In this document: piece after piece, positions 1-6,289 of the stretch | Layout of the letters: each line of letters starts with the position of its first letter | Numbering within the stretch: position 1 is the stretch's first letter | From: Asaia bogorensis | Lineage (GTDB): Bacteria; Pseudomonadota; Alphaproteobacteria; Acetobacterales; Acetobacteraceae | Assembly: GCA_945886995.1 (NCBI GenBank) | Contig: CAMCZJ010000097.1 | Location: 1 to 10,900, forward strand | Direction of reading: 5' to 3' | DNA length: 10,900 bases | The notes under the pieces: model-generated | Told to the model about the DNA's origin: nothing | The model's database searches: none | What the model saw: only the letters and a program-made list of their open reading frames with translations | Translations under genes and position numbers: made by a program

Positions 1-798
1 CTGGTGGTGTTCCTCAACAAGGTTGATATGGCGGATCCTGATCTGCTCGAACTTGTTGAAATGGAAGTGCGTGAGCTGCTGAGCAGCTACCAATTCCCGG
101 GCGATGACATCCCGATCATCCACGGTTCCGCGCTCTGCGCTTTGGAAGACCGCGATGCTGAGAAGGGTGAGCAGGCGATCCTGAAGCTGATGGAAGCGGT
201 GGATGCGTATATTCCGCAGCCTGAGCGCCCGATTGATCGCCCCTTCCTGATGCCGATCGAAGACGTGTTCTCGATCTCTGGCCGCGGCACGGTGGTGACT
301 GGTCGCGTGGAACGCGGGATTGTGCGCGTTGGTGAAGAAGTTGAAATCATTGGTCTGAAGGACACGGTGAAGACGACGGTGACCGGCGTTGAAATGTTCC
401 GCAAGCTGCTGGATCAGGGCCAGGCGGGCGACAATATTGGCGCGCTGCTGCGTGGCACGAAGCGTGAAGATGTGGAACGCGGCCAGGTGTTGGCGGCGCC
501 GGGCTCCATCACGCCGCACACGAAGTTCAAGGCGGAAGCCTATGTGCTGACGAAGGAAGAAGGTGGCCGTCACACGCCGTTCTTCACGAATTATCGTCCG
601 CAATTCTATTTCCGTACGACGGATGTGACTGGCGTTGTGTCTCTGCCGGAAGGCGTGGAGATGGTGATGCCGGGTGACAATGTCTCGATGGATGTGGAAT
701 TGATTGCGCCGATCGCGATGGATGAAGGCTTGCGTTTCGCCATTCGCGAAGGTGGCCGCACCGTCGGCGCCGGCGTTGTCGCCAAGATCACGGCGTAA
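1..798 (+). CDS. tuf: Elongation factor Tu, C-terminal two-thirds (5' end outside window)
   Basis: EF-Tu is the GTPase that carries aminoacyl-tRNA to the ribosomal A site. The reading frame is open from base 1 and encodes 265 residues ending in VGAGVVAKITA and TAA. By comparison with the E. coli protein (about 394 residues), roughly the first 130 residues are missing, including the P-loop and switch regions. The guanine-specificity motif NKVD is seen at residues 6-9 of the visible part and the G5 element GSAL at 42-45. Domain II follows (PIEDVFSISGRGTVVTGRVERG) and domain III contains GGRHTPFFTNYRPQFYFRTTDVTG. A separate GTG at base 4 is internal, not a start. tRNA-Trp, secE and nusG follow on the same strand, a common proteobacterial translation/transcription cluster. 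Many alphaproteobacteria have two tuf copies, and this would be the one beside secE. Identity is certain; the truncation is only the window edge. Confidence 0.98.
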   Translation: MVVFLNKVDMADPDLLELVEMEVRELLSSYQFPGDDIPIIHGSALCALEDRDAEKGEQAILKLMEAVDAYIPQPERPIDRPFLMPIEDVFSISGRGTVVTGRVERGIVRVGEEVEIIGLKDTVKTTVTGVEMFRKLLDQGQAGDNIGALLRGTKREDVERGQVLAAPGSITPHTKFKAEAYVLTKEEGGRHTPFFTNYRPQFYFRTTDVTGVVSLPEGVEMVMPGDNVSMDVELIAPIAMDEGLRFAIREGGRTVGAGVVAKITA

Positions 799-807
799 GA
801 AGGCTTG

Positions 808-837
808 GGGGCGGCGGGGTTTAGGCCTTTCCGCCCC
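808..837 (+). terminator. Possible hairpin after tuf
   Basis: GGGGCGG at 808-814 can pair with CCGCCCC at 831-837 across a 16-base loop, starting 9 bases after the tuf stop codon. There is no T tract behind it, so it is a poor intrinsic terminator. It could equally be a processing or stabilising structure in a tuf–tRNA-Trp cotranscript. Confidence 0.3.
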
Positions 838-878
838 TGGATTGCACGGCTAGGGTGTTTTTCGTCCTGGCTGTGTTT

Positions 879-955
879 AGGGGTGTAGCTCAATTGGCTA
901 GAGCGCCGGTCTCCAAAACCGGAGGTTGGGGGTTCGAGACCCTCCACCCCTGCCA
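879..955 (+). tRNA. trnW: tRNA-Trp (anticodon CCA)
   Basis: A complete cloverleaf can be drawn. The acceptor stem is AGGGGTG (879-885) with CACCCCT (945-951), followed by discriminator G952 and an encoded CCA at 953-955. The D arm contains GCTC AATTGGCTA GAGC. The anticodon stem is CCGGT (906-910) with ACCGG (918-922), around loop CTCCAAA, which puts anticodon CCA at 913-915. The T arm is GGGGG TTCGAGA CCCTC. It lies 80 bases after tuf and 76 bases before secE, the position tRNA-Trp commonly takes in proteobacteria. I see no convincing promoter of its own in 799-878, so processing from a tuf transcript is possible. Confidence 0.97.
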
Positions 956-976
956 GATTCAGTGATGTGTTTTGCT

Positions 977-1017
977 CGGGTGGGGGTCTGACAGGGCTGC
1001 CACCCGGTAGTGTTTTT
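977..1017 (+). terminator. Possible intrinsic terminator between tRNA-Trp and secE
   Basis: CGGGTGG (977-983) can pair with CCACCCG (1000-1006) over a 16-base loop, and a run of five T lies at 1013-1017. The T run begins 6 bases after the stem, so termination would be inefficient. It could separate the tuf–tRNA transcript from secE–nusG or attenuate readthrough. Confidence 0.35.
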
Positions 1018-1031
1018 CAGGGGAACCGACA

Positions 1032-1226
1032 TTGGCCAAGCTCGATCCCGCGCAATTCGTTCGGGAAGTCCGTCAGGAAGCCTCCAGGGTTACCTGGCCG
1101 TCGCGTAAGGAGACCCTCATCACCACAGGGCTGGTGCTGGGGCTTTCGACCTTGGCTGCGATTTTCTTTCTGGTCGTGGATCAGCTGATTCAGTTGGCCA
1201 TGCGGCTGGTCTTTGGTATCGGCTAA
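1032..1226 (+). CDS. secE: Preprotein translocase subunit SecE
   Basis: SecE is the small inner-membrane subunit that clamps SecY in the SecYEG protein-export channel. The product is 64 residues, the usual length of the short single-span SecE found outside the enteric bacteria. An amphipathic N-terminal helix contains the family signature FVREVRQEASRVTWPSRKET (residues 9-28). One membrane segment follows at about residues 30-55 (GLVLGLSTLAAIFFLVVDQL). The start is TTG at 1032. It is chosen because homologues begin MAKxxPAxFxREV and no in-frame ATG fits, and a GGGGA ribosome site lies about 8 bases upstream. nusG follows after 26 bases, the classic secE–nusG pair. The TTG start may keep expression modest. 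Confidence 0.95.
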   Translation: MAKLDPAQFVREVRQEASRVTWPSRKETLITTGLVLGLSTLAAIFFLVVDQLIQLAMRLVFGIG

Positions 1227-1235
1227 GTAAGGTTT

Positions 1236-1244
1236 TAAGGAGGT
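1236..1244 (+). promoter_or_regulatory. Strong Shine-Dalgarno site of nusG
   Basis: TAAGGAGGT at 1236-1244 is complementary over its full core to the 3' end of 16S rRNA and lies 8 bases before the GTG at 1253. This fixes the GTG as the nusG start rather than any later ATG. Confidence 0.9.
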
Positions 1245-1252
1245 ACGGCACC

Positions 1253-1789
1253 GTGGCCGATAAGAAGTGGTATGTCGTGCATGTCTATTCTGGCTTCGAG
1301 CGCAAGATCGCCGAGCAGATCAAGCAGCAGGCTGCGCAAAAGGGCCTGGCCGACAAGTTCGACGAAGTGCTGGTGCCGACCGAACAGGTGGTTGAGGTGC
1401 GGCGCGGCCAGAAGATTGATACGGACCGCAAATTCTTCCCCGGCTATGTGTTGGTGAAGATGGAAATGACCGATGACGCCTGGCATTTGGTGAAGGATAC
1501 ACCAAAGGTCACAGGCTTCCTTGGCGCACGCAACAAGCCCCAGCCTGTGCCGGCGGCGGAAGCGGAGCGCTTGCTGAAGCAGGTGCAGGAAGGCGTGGAC
1601 AAGCCCCGCAAGCCCGCCGTGGTGTATGAGGTTGGTGAGCAGGTGCGCGTGGCCGATGGGCCCTTCACCTCCTTCAATGGTGTGGTTGAGGAAGTGGATG
1701 AGGAAAAGGGCCGCCTGAAGGTGAGCGTTTCCATCTTCGGCCGTTCGACGCCGGTGGACCTGGAATACGGCCAGGTCGAGAAGCTTTGA
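1253..1789 (+). CDS. nusG: Transcription termination/antitermination protein NusG
   Basis: NusG binds the RNA polymerase clamp, raises processivity, and couples transcription to Rho or to the ribosomal protein S10. The 178 residues match the usual bacterial length (about 175-185). The N-terminal NGN domain spans about residues 4-110, beginning KWYVVHVYSGFE and containing the polymerase-contact stretch FFPGYVLVKM at 61-70. A linker at about 112-125 leads to the C-terminal KOW domain with VRVADGPFTSFNGVVEEV at 131-148 and IFGRSTPVDLEYGQVEKL at the end. The start is GTG at 1253, supported by the Shine-Dalgarno site just upstream and by homologues starting with a short MADKKWY-like leader. It follows secE by 26 bases. 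Unusually, rplK does not follow. A strong hairpin and then an unrelated photolyase-like gene come next. Confidence 0.97.
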   Translation: MADKKWYVVHVYSGFERKIAEQIKQQAAQKGLADKFDEVLVPTEQVVEVRRGQKIDTDRKFFPGYVLVKMEMTDDAWHLVKDTPKVTGFLGARNKPQPVPAAEAERLLKQVQEGVDKPRKPAVVYEVGEQVRVADGPFTSFNGVVEEVDEEKGRLKVSVSIFGRSTPVDLEYGQVEKL

Positions 1790-1797
1790 GCCTGATT

Positions 1798-1819
1798 GCA
1801 GGGGCCGTACGGCCCCTGC
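1798..1819 (+). terminator. Strong hairpin ending the secE–nusG unit
   Basis: GCAGGGGCC (1798-1806) and GGCCCCTGC (1811-1819) form a perfect 9-bp GC-rich stem with a GTAC loop, starting 8 bases after the nusG stop. Only a weak T-rich stretch (GGTTTGCATT) follows. It is best read as an intrinsic or Rho-assisted terminator. It also lies just 12 bases before the ATG of the next gene, so it would sit in that gene's leader if transcription reads through. Confidence 0.6.
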
Positions 1820-1831
1820 CGGTTTGCATTC

Positions 1832-2974
1832 ATGCAACCAAGCCGCGCCGCCGGCCTTGCCCGGCTAGCTGATTTTACGCCCCTTATGGGCCGCGCCTAT
1901 GCCGAGGGCCGGAATTTCGACCCCGGCCCAGGGCGGCTCGGCCATGTCTCAGCGCTTTCGCCCTATATCCGGCACCGCCTGATTACCGAGCAGGAGGTTG
2001 TGGCCGCAGCTATCGCCGCGCATGGCCCGGAACTTGCCGAAAAATTCATCCAGGAAGTTTTCTGGCGGAGCTATTGGAAGGGTTGGCTGGCGCAGCGCCC
2101 GGCGGTTTGGGATGAGTATCGCGCGCGCGTCGCGACCGCCCTGCACGCACCGCCTGAGGGTTACGCTGCGGCCATCGCGGGGCGGAGCGGCATTGCCTGT
2201 TTCGATGCCTGGGCAGCGGAGCTGGTTGAAACCGGCCATTTGCACAATCACGCGCGCATGTGGTTCGCCAGTATCTGGATTTTCACGCTGCGCCTGCCAT
2301 GGGTTTTGGGCGCGGATTTCTTTTTGCGGCATTTGTTGGATGGGGATGCAGCGTCCAATACGCTGTCCTGGCGTTGGGTGGCGGGGCTGCATACCAAGGG
2401 AAAGCATTACGTGGCGCGGGCCGAGAATATCGCGCGCCATACGGGCGGGCGCTTCGCCCCGCATGGTGCATTGAATGAGGCGCCAGCCCCCTTGCAGGAG
2501 CCTGATCCACCCGCGCCGCGCCCCTTGTCTGCCCTGCCTGCGCTACCCCGTGGGCCCGCGGTGTTGCTGCTGCATGAGGATGATTTGCACCCCGAAAGCC
2601 TGCCGCTTGAAGGGTTTGAGGTGCAGCGTGTGGTTGGGCTGTCTTGCCCCGCAGCCCGTTCACCGCTTGGCGCCGCGCCGTTGGTGCAGCGCTTTGCTCG
2701 GGGCGGTTTGGAAGATGGGCTAAGCCGCGCCGCGCAGCATTTCGGCGTGCCGGCTGAGCTGGTGGCGCTTGATGAACTGCCGCGCCTTCTGGCGCGTGAC
2801 GCGGTGGTCATGGCCGAAGCGCCGATTGGCTGGCTTGCGGATGCCTTGCGCCCCTATCCGGCTTTGCCTGTCCGCCGCCCCTGGGATGCCGCCTGCTGGC
2901 CCCTGGCCGGGCGGGGCTTCTTTGCCTTCCGGACGCATATTCCGGAGCTATGCGCGGCATTGATCGCGGCGTGA
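1832..2974 (+). CDS. Cryptochrome/photolyase-type FAD-binding domain protein lacking the N-terminal antenna domain
   Basis: This 380-residue protein contains the helical FAD-binding domain of the photolyase/cryptochrome superfamily at about residues 36-210. ALSPYIRHRLITEQEV (41-56) aligns with the conserved LSPYLRFGELS stretch. AEKFIQEVFWRSYW (69-82) matches the next helix. HLHNHARMWFASIWIF (136-151) matches WMHNRLRM in photolyases. DGDAASNTLSWRWVAG (170-185) matches the DGDLAANNxxWQWxAG flavin and Trp region. The usual N-terminal photolyase alpha/beta domain is absent. After a Pro/Ala-rich linker (211-242), residues 243-345 look alpha/beta (AVLLLHEDD, then RFARGGLEDGLSRAAQHFG, then DAVVMAEAPIG), possibly a relocated antenna-like domain. 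ATG 1832 is preferred because RAAGLARLADF onward looks native; TTG 1796 and ATG 1886 are alternatives. No Shine-Dalgarno site is visible. DNA repair or light sensing is inferred, not shown. Confidence 0.85.
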   Translation: MQPSRAAGLARLADFTPLMGRAYAEGRNFDPGPGRLGHVSALSPYIRHRLITEQEVVAAAIAAHGPELAEKFIQEVFWRSYWKGWLAQRPAVWDEYRARVATALHAPPEGYAAAIAGRSGIACFDAWAAELVETGHLHNHARMWFASIWIFTLRLPWVLGADFFLRHLLDGDAASNTLSWRWVAGLHTKGKHYVARAENIARHTGGRFAPHGALNEAPAPLQEPDPPAPRPLSALPALPRGPAVLLLHEDDLHPESLPLEGFEVQRVVGLSCPAARSPLGAAPLVQRFARGGLEDGLSRAAQHFGVPAELVALDELPRLLARDAVVMAEAPIGWLADALRPYPALPVRRPWDAACWPLAGRGFFAFRTHIPELCAALIAA

Positions 2975-2977
2975 TGC

Positions 2978-3538
2978 TCAGGAAGAAGGCCGCTTGCTGA
3001 TGAATCTATGGCTCTCAAGCCGAGAAATGACGTCGGCGAAGAAAACCCGCATCACCTCCGCGTCATTCTTGCCGTTCATCGGGGCGCCCACCTTATAGGT
3101 CGCGGTCCAGAGAGACCTTCTATCGACCATCAAGGAAACATCTACTCGCAGAGAGGCTTGGCACACCACATTCAAATTTCCGCATTCCACCGTGGCGCTG
3201 ATCGGCACAAATGAAAGAAATGGGATCCCTCCGCCGGTACCCGAACCTTCCCGTACATCCACGTAATTTGATAAGGCCGATTTCAGGTCCGTGTTTGCAC
3301 CCTGCTTCAAAAGTTGTTGAAGAAGCGGTACTTCAGACTGCGCTTAGTCCCGTGGTTGATTCCTGTTAATGAAACCCGGACTATAGGTAATTCCTACCCT
3401 GGTAATTTTTATGTCTGAAACCTCGATACGCAATTTATCGAACGGTTGTGCCGGAACGGATACAAGATGTTCCCTTTCCCGAAAAGAGGTGCACCCGGCC
3501 AAAACAAGTAACCCGAAAACGAGAAGCAATTTTCGCAT
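2978..3538 (-). pseudogene. Small lipoprotein gene interrupted by an in-frame stop codon
   Basis: The 5' part (3538 to 3344) encodes 64 residues beginning MRKLLLVFGLLVLAGC, a textbook lipoprotein signal with lipobox LAGC and lipidated Cys16, and ends at TAA (3346-3344). The same frame stays open after this stop for 121 codons to TGA at 2980-2978, giving residues such as SEVPLLQQLLKQGAN, ISATVECGNLNVVCQASL and FFADVISRLESHRFI. Together they would make a lipoprotein of about 185 residues. No ribosome site precedes the TTG at 3310 that could start the second part. A single-base nonsense change (for example CAA to TAA) is the simplest explanation. Sequencing error, readthrough, or two separate genes are alternatives. 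The function is unrecognised. GC is well below the neighbours (37% in 3361-3420 by count), suggesting acquisition from elsewhere. The SD-like AGAGGT lies at 3550-3545. Confidence 0.7.
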
Positions 3539-3699
3539 GGCTGGACCTCTGGAAAAAGCAAAAACAATGTTTTTCTAGCGGAAAGGCTAGGAGAAACTTT
3601 TCCCTAGTGTCAAGCGTTTGGGCCTAGGGCCTTATCGCTCGATACTTGTTGCAAATGGGCTTGAGCTTGCTGATACCATCTTTGTAATGTTGGTAGCGT
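3539..3699. other. Gap between glycosylase and lipoprotein genes
   Basis: This 161-base low-GC gap holds the predicted promoter described separately, a short CTAGC/GCTAG inverted repeat at 3575-3590, and an AAAAACA/TGTTTTT inverted repeat near 3561-3575. No clear terminator for the long minus-strand transporter run could be seen after the glycosylase stop, and no further coding sequence is evident. Confidence 0.5.
3584..3613 (-). promoter_or_regulatory. Predicted sigma70-like promoter for the lipoprotein gene
   Basis: On the minus strand a perfect -35 hexamer TTGACA (3613-3608) is followed after 18 bases by TAGCCT (3589-3584), which keeps the most conserved positions 1, 2 and 6 of the -10 box. 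Transcription would start near 3577, giving a leader of about 40 bases before ATG 3538. A small CTAGC/GCTAG inverted repeat (3575-3590) overlaps the -10 region and start site and could be an operator, though it is short. No motif of comparable quality was seen in front of other genes here. Confidence 0.5.
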
Positions 3700-4347
3700 T
3701 CAAAGCGCCGCCGGCGCCTTGAACCCACCTTCCTTCGCCAAATCTGCCGCGCGCCACAGATACCAGGCGGCGGTAGTGCGAAACGGTGCCCAGTCCTCGC
3801 CAATCACAGCCAGCGCTTTTGGCTTTGGCTGCTCGGGCAAGCCAGCCGCGATGCGGTAGCCTTCACGCACGCCGAAATCATCCACGGGCAGGATATCGGC
3901 GCGGCCCAGGGTGAAAATCAGCAGCATCTCCACCGTCCAGCGCCCAACACCGCGCAGCGCGACCAGCCTTTCGATCAACGCCTCATCCGAAAGCCGGCGC
4001 GCTGCCGCGCGATTGGGAATGATGCCCAGCGCTGCTTTTTCCGCGATGTCGCGGATGGCAAGCACCTTATTCGCCGAAAGCCCGGCGCCGCGCATGGCTT
4101 CTGGCGCAAGGGCCAGTACGGCTTCCGGTGCGGGAAAGCCGGGTTCTGGGCAAAGTGCCATGAAGCGGCCGAGGATCGCTTCTGCCGCACGGCCATGCAC
4201 TTGTTGGTGCGCAATGGCGCGCACCAGCGCTTCATAAGGCTGGCGCTGCGCGGGTTTCAGCGTGCAGGGCCCCACCTGGCGGATGACGCGCTTCAGCACG
4301 GCATCGCGCCGGAGGTGCCGCAATGCTTCCGGTGTGCCGAGGCTCAT
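3700..4347 (-). CDS. DNA-3-methyladenine glycosylase II (AlkA-type, HhH-GPD superfamily)
   Basis: This base-excision repair enzyme would remove alkylated bases such as 3-methyladenine by cleaving the N-glycosidic bond. The product is 215 residues, typical of the short AlkA-like bacterial glycosylases without the extra N-terminal domain of E. coli AlkA. The family opening PYEALVRAIAHQQV is at residues 37-50. The helix-hairpin-helix motif LRGVGRWTVEM is at 131-141, followed by LPVDDFGVREGY at 153-164, where Asp157 corresponds to the catalytic aspartate of AlkA. ATG 4347 is chosen over upstream codons because it overlaps the dctM stop as ATGA (4347-4344), a sign of translational coupling, and because family members begin near here. 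It is the last gene of the long minus-strand transporter run. A repair gene hitched to a TRAP operon is unexpected. Chance coupling for expression is as likely as a shared function. Confidence 0.9.
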   Translation of the reverse strand: MSLGTPEALRHLRRDAVLKRVIRQVGPCTLKPAQRQPYEALVRAIAHQQVHGRAAEAILGRFMALCPEPGFPAPEAVLALAPEAMRGAGLSANKVLAIRDIAEKAALGIIPNRAAARRLSDEALIERLVALRGVGRWTVEMLLIFTLGRADILPVDDFGVREGYRIAAGLPEQPKPKALAVIGEDWAPFRTTAAWYLWRAADLAKEGGFKAPAAL

Positions 4348-5621
4348 CGGAACACAAGCTGCGGCAGCGCCAAGGTGATCCACGGCACGTAGGTGATGAC
4401 CATCAGTGCGCCAAAGACCACGGCGATAAAGACCCACAAATAACGCATCATCTGGTCAACGCCGCAGCGCGCCACCTGCGCGGCGGCAAACAGGTTCACG
4501 CCAAAGGGCGGCGTGATCATGCCAAGCGCCAGATTGACCACCATGATGGTGCCGAAATGCACCTGGTCAATGCCAAGCTTTTCCGCAGCTTCGGCCAGGA
4601 TCGGCGCCAGCACGATGATGGAAGCCGAGGTTTCCACGAACATGCCAACCACGAACAGAAACAGATTGACCACCAGCAGATACAGGTTGGAACTGTCGAA
4701 GCTTGTCGCGATCCATTCCGCCGCGATATCCGGCACGCCCTGGCGGTTCAGCAGCCAGGAAAACACCGCCGCGCAGGCGATAATGAACATGATGACGGCG
4801 CTGGAGATCACGGATTTCTTGAAAATGGGGAAAAGGTCGCGCCAGGCGATTTCCTTATGCACGAAAAGCCCAATCAGCAGCGCATAAACCACGGCAATGA
4901 CGGAAGCTTCGGTGGGCGTTGTCACGCCGCCATAAATACCGCCAAGCACGACGAAGGGCATCAGCAGCGCAAAGCCCGCCTGCCGCGTCGCAACCGGGAA
5001 GGACAAGCGCCCAACCCCATCTTCCTTGCCCCAGCCCTTCACGCGGCACCAGATCAACACGGTCGCAATCAAGGAGGCACCAATCAGAATGCCCGGCCCA
5101 AAGCCCGCGATGAACAGCTCCGGGATCGAGGTTTGTGTGGTGACGCCGTAAAGGATCATCGGAATGGAAGGCGGGATGATAACGCCAAGCTCAGCGGCGG
5201 TTGCTTGCAGCGCAGCGGCGAAGGGCACCGGATAGCCGGCACGCACCAAAGCCGGGATCATGATGGCACCAATGGCAAAGGTGGTGGCAACACTGCTACC
5301 GCTGATCGCGGCGAAGATCATGCAGGTAATGACGCAGGTCGCCGGCAACCCGCCCTGAATGCCACCCACGATGGAACGCGCGAATTCCACGAGGCGGCGC
5401 GAAATGCCGCCAACCTCCATCAGATTTCCGGCCAGGATAAAGAAGGGAATTGCCGCCAGCGGAAAGCGATCAAGGGAGACAAAAAGCTGCTGCGCCACCA
5501 CGACCAACGGGAAATTCGTGAAGCCATGAATGCCGATAACGGCGGCAAGGCCGATGGCGATGGCAACCGGAATGCTGGCGGCAAACAGCACCAGCATCAC
5601 GGTGAGCATGGTGCCGCTCAT
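4344..5621 (-). CDS. dctM: TRAP transporter large permease subunit DctM
   Basis: DctM is the large inner-membrane subunit of tripartite ATP-independent periplasmic transporters and moves the solute with a sodium or proton gradient. The 425 residues are the normal length. The whole protein is a series of hydrophobic spans with the family features PFFILAGNLME near residue 60, ISGSSVATTFAIGAIMIPAL in the middle, GGVTTPTEAS, and the late GMITPPFGVNLF loop. The start ATG (5621-5619) overlaps the stop of the small subunit as ATGA, and its own stop overlaps the start of the glycosylase in the same way, so three genes are translationally chained. The substrate cannot be told from the permease. A long reading frame on the opposite strand is only a shadow. 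Confidence 0.96.
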   Translation of the reverse strand: MSGTMLTVMLVLFAASIPVAIAIGLAAVIGIHGFTNFPLVVVAQQLFVSLDRFPLAAIPFFILAGNLMEVGGISRRLVEFARSIVGGIQGGLPATCVITCMIFAAISGSSVATTFAIGAIMIPALVRAGYPVPFAAALQATAAELGVIIPPSIPMILYGVTTQTSIPELFIAGFGPGILIGASLIATVLIWCRVKGWGKEDGVGRLSFPVATRQAGFALLMPFVVLGGIYGGVTTPTEASVIAVVYALLIGLFVHKEIAWRDLFPIFKKSVISSAVIMFIIACAAVFSWLLNRQGVPDIAAEWIATSFDSSNLYLLVVNLFLFVVGMFVETSASIIVLAPILAEAAEKLGIDQVHFGTIMVVNLALGMITPPFGVNLFAAAQVARCGVDQMMRYLWVFIAVVFGALMVITYVPWITLALPQLVFR

Positions 5622-6214
5622 ACTGCGGACTCCAATTCTTCAGAACGTCTATCGAGGAAATGCGCGATCGAGCCGAGCATCGCAAAAACCGCGCCGAGCG
5701 GAATGGCGGCATAACCCCAGGCCATCGAAACCTCCATACCCGCCATTTCCTGGAATTTTACGCGCTCTGCCATGGTCCAGCCGAACCAGAACATGACGCC
5801 AAGCATCAGCAGGATGCTGGCGAGTGAAATGCCTTCCAGCACGCTCCGCAGCAAGCCGCGCGATAGGCGATGGGCGATGTCAATCGAAACCAGCGCGCCG
5901 GCGCGGAGTGCCACGGCAAGCCCGATAAAGGCCATCCAAATCAGCGCGGTGCGCACCAGGGCTTCAGACCAGACTGATGGCGTTTCAGTCGCAAACCGCG
6001 CCACGACCTGCCAGAGCCCGGCAAATACCGCGACTGATAGTGCAAGGCAGGCGATGATGGCGGCAATGGTTGTGCCTATCCTGTCCAGCGTCAGTACACC
6101 GGCGCGCAACGTGGCGCGCAACCCATCACCGGATTTCAGCCAAAAGGCGAACACCAGCGCCAGTAGCGTCGCCGCAGCGGTTACCTGCAAGGGCAGGGTA
6201 TTCATCGCATTCAT
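5618..6214 (-). CDS. dctQ: TRAP transporter small permease subunit DctQ
   Basis: DctQ is the small membrane subunit that pairs with DctM. The product is 198 residues, slightly longer than the common 160-190. The four-span DctQ core is visible from about residue 45. It includes TIAAIIACLALSVAVFAGLW, then WSEALVRTALIWMAFIGLAVALRAGALVSID, the most conserved stretch of the family, then ISLASILLMLGVMFWFGW, and AWGYAAIPLGAVFAML. An extra N-terminal hydrophobic segment (about 11-26, AAATLLALVFAFWL) precedes the core and accounts for the length. ATG 6214 is the upstream start, with a weak GGGATGG ribosome site. ATG 6205 is an alternative, three codons in. The gene overlaps dctM by four bases. It is separated from dctP by 91 bases that hold two hairpins. 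Confidence 0.92.
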   Translation of the reverse strand: MNAMNTLPLQVTAAATLLALVFAFWLKSGDGLRATLRAGVLTLDRIGTTIAAIIACLALSVAVFAGLWQVVARFATETPSVWSEALVRTALIWMAFIGLAVALRAGALVSIDIAHRLSRGLLRSVLEGISLASILLMLGVMFWFGWTMAERVKFQEMAGMEVSMAWGYAAIPLGAVFAMLGSIAHFLDRRSEELESAV

Positions 6215-6235
6215 CGCGCCATCCCATTAAACAAT

Positions 6236-6252
6236 GGCGCGCGATGCGCGCC
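6236..6252 (-). repeat. Hairpin just upstream of dctQ
   Basis: GGCGCGC and GCGCGCC form a perfect 7-bp GC stem around the three-base loop. It lies 21 bases before the dctQ start and close to its weak ribosome site, so it may limit dctQ translation or block exonuclease decay of the upstream dctP message. Confidence 0.55.
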
Positions 6253-6263
6253 TCAATTTCGTC

Positions 6264-6289
6264 GCCTGATGGGCGTGAACCCATCAGGC
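6264..6289 (-). repeat. Perfect hairpin in the dctP–dctQ gap
   Basis: GCCTGATGGG and CCCATCAGGC form a perfect 10-bp stem with a six-base loop, 16 bases after the dctP stop on the minus strand. No T tract follows, so it is not a classical terminator. The position suits a 3' mRNA stabiliser or partial terminator that gives more binding protein than membrane subunits. Confidence 0.65.

Noticed and set aside
606..947. Minus-strand frame over the tuf end and tRNA-Trp
   Set aside because: It overlaps the tRNA gene and the tuf coding sequence. The MEGLEPPTSGFGDR-like start is the well-known false translation of tRNA antisense sequence.
967..1188. Plus-strand frame overlapping secE
   Set aside because: It is in a different frame from secE, which has clear family signatures; the product looks like a shadow.
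1235..1837. 200-codon open frame on the minus strand opposite nusG
   Set aside because: It is His/Leu-rich with no family resemblance and completely overlaps the well-supported nusG.
4323..5714. 463-codon open frame on the plus strand
   Set aside because: It is fully antisense to dctM/dctQ, and its product is full of His, Asn, Asp and Gly repeats with no recognisable domain. It is a shadow of high-GC codon structure on the opposite strand.
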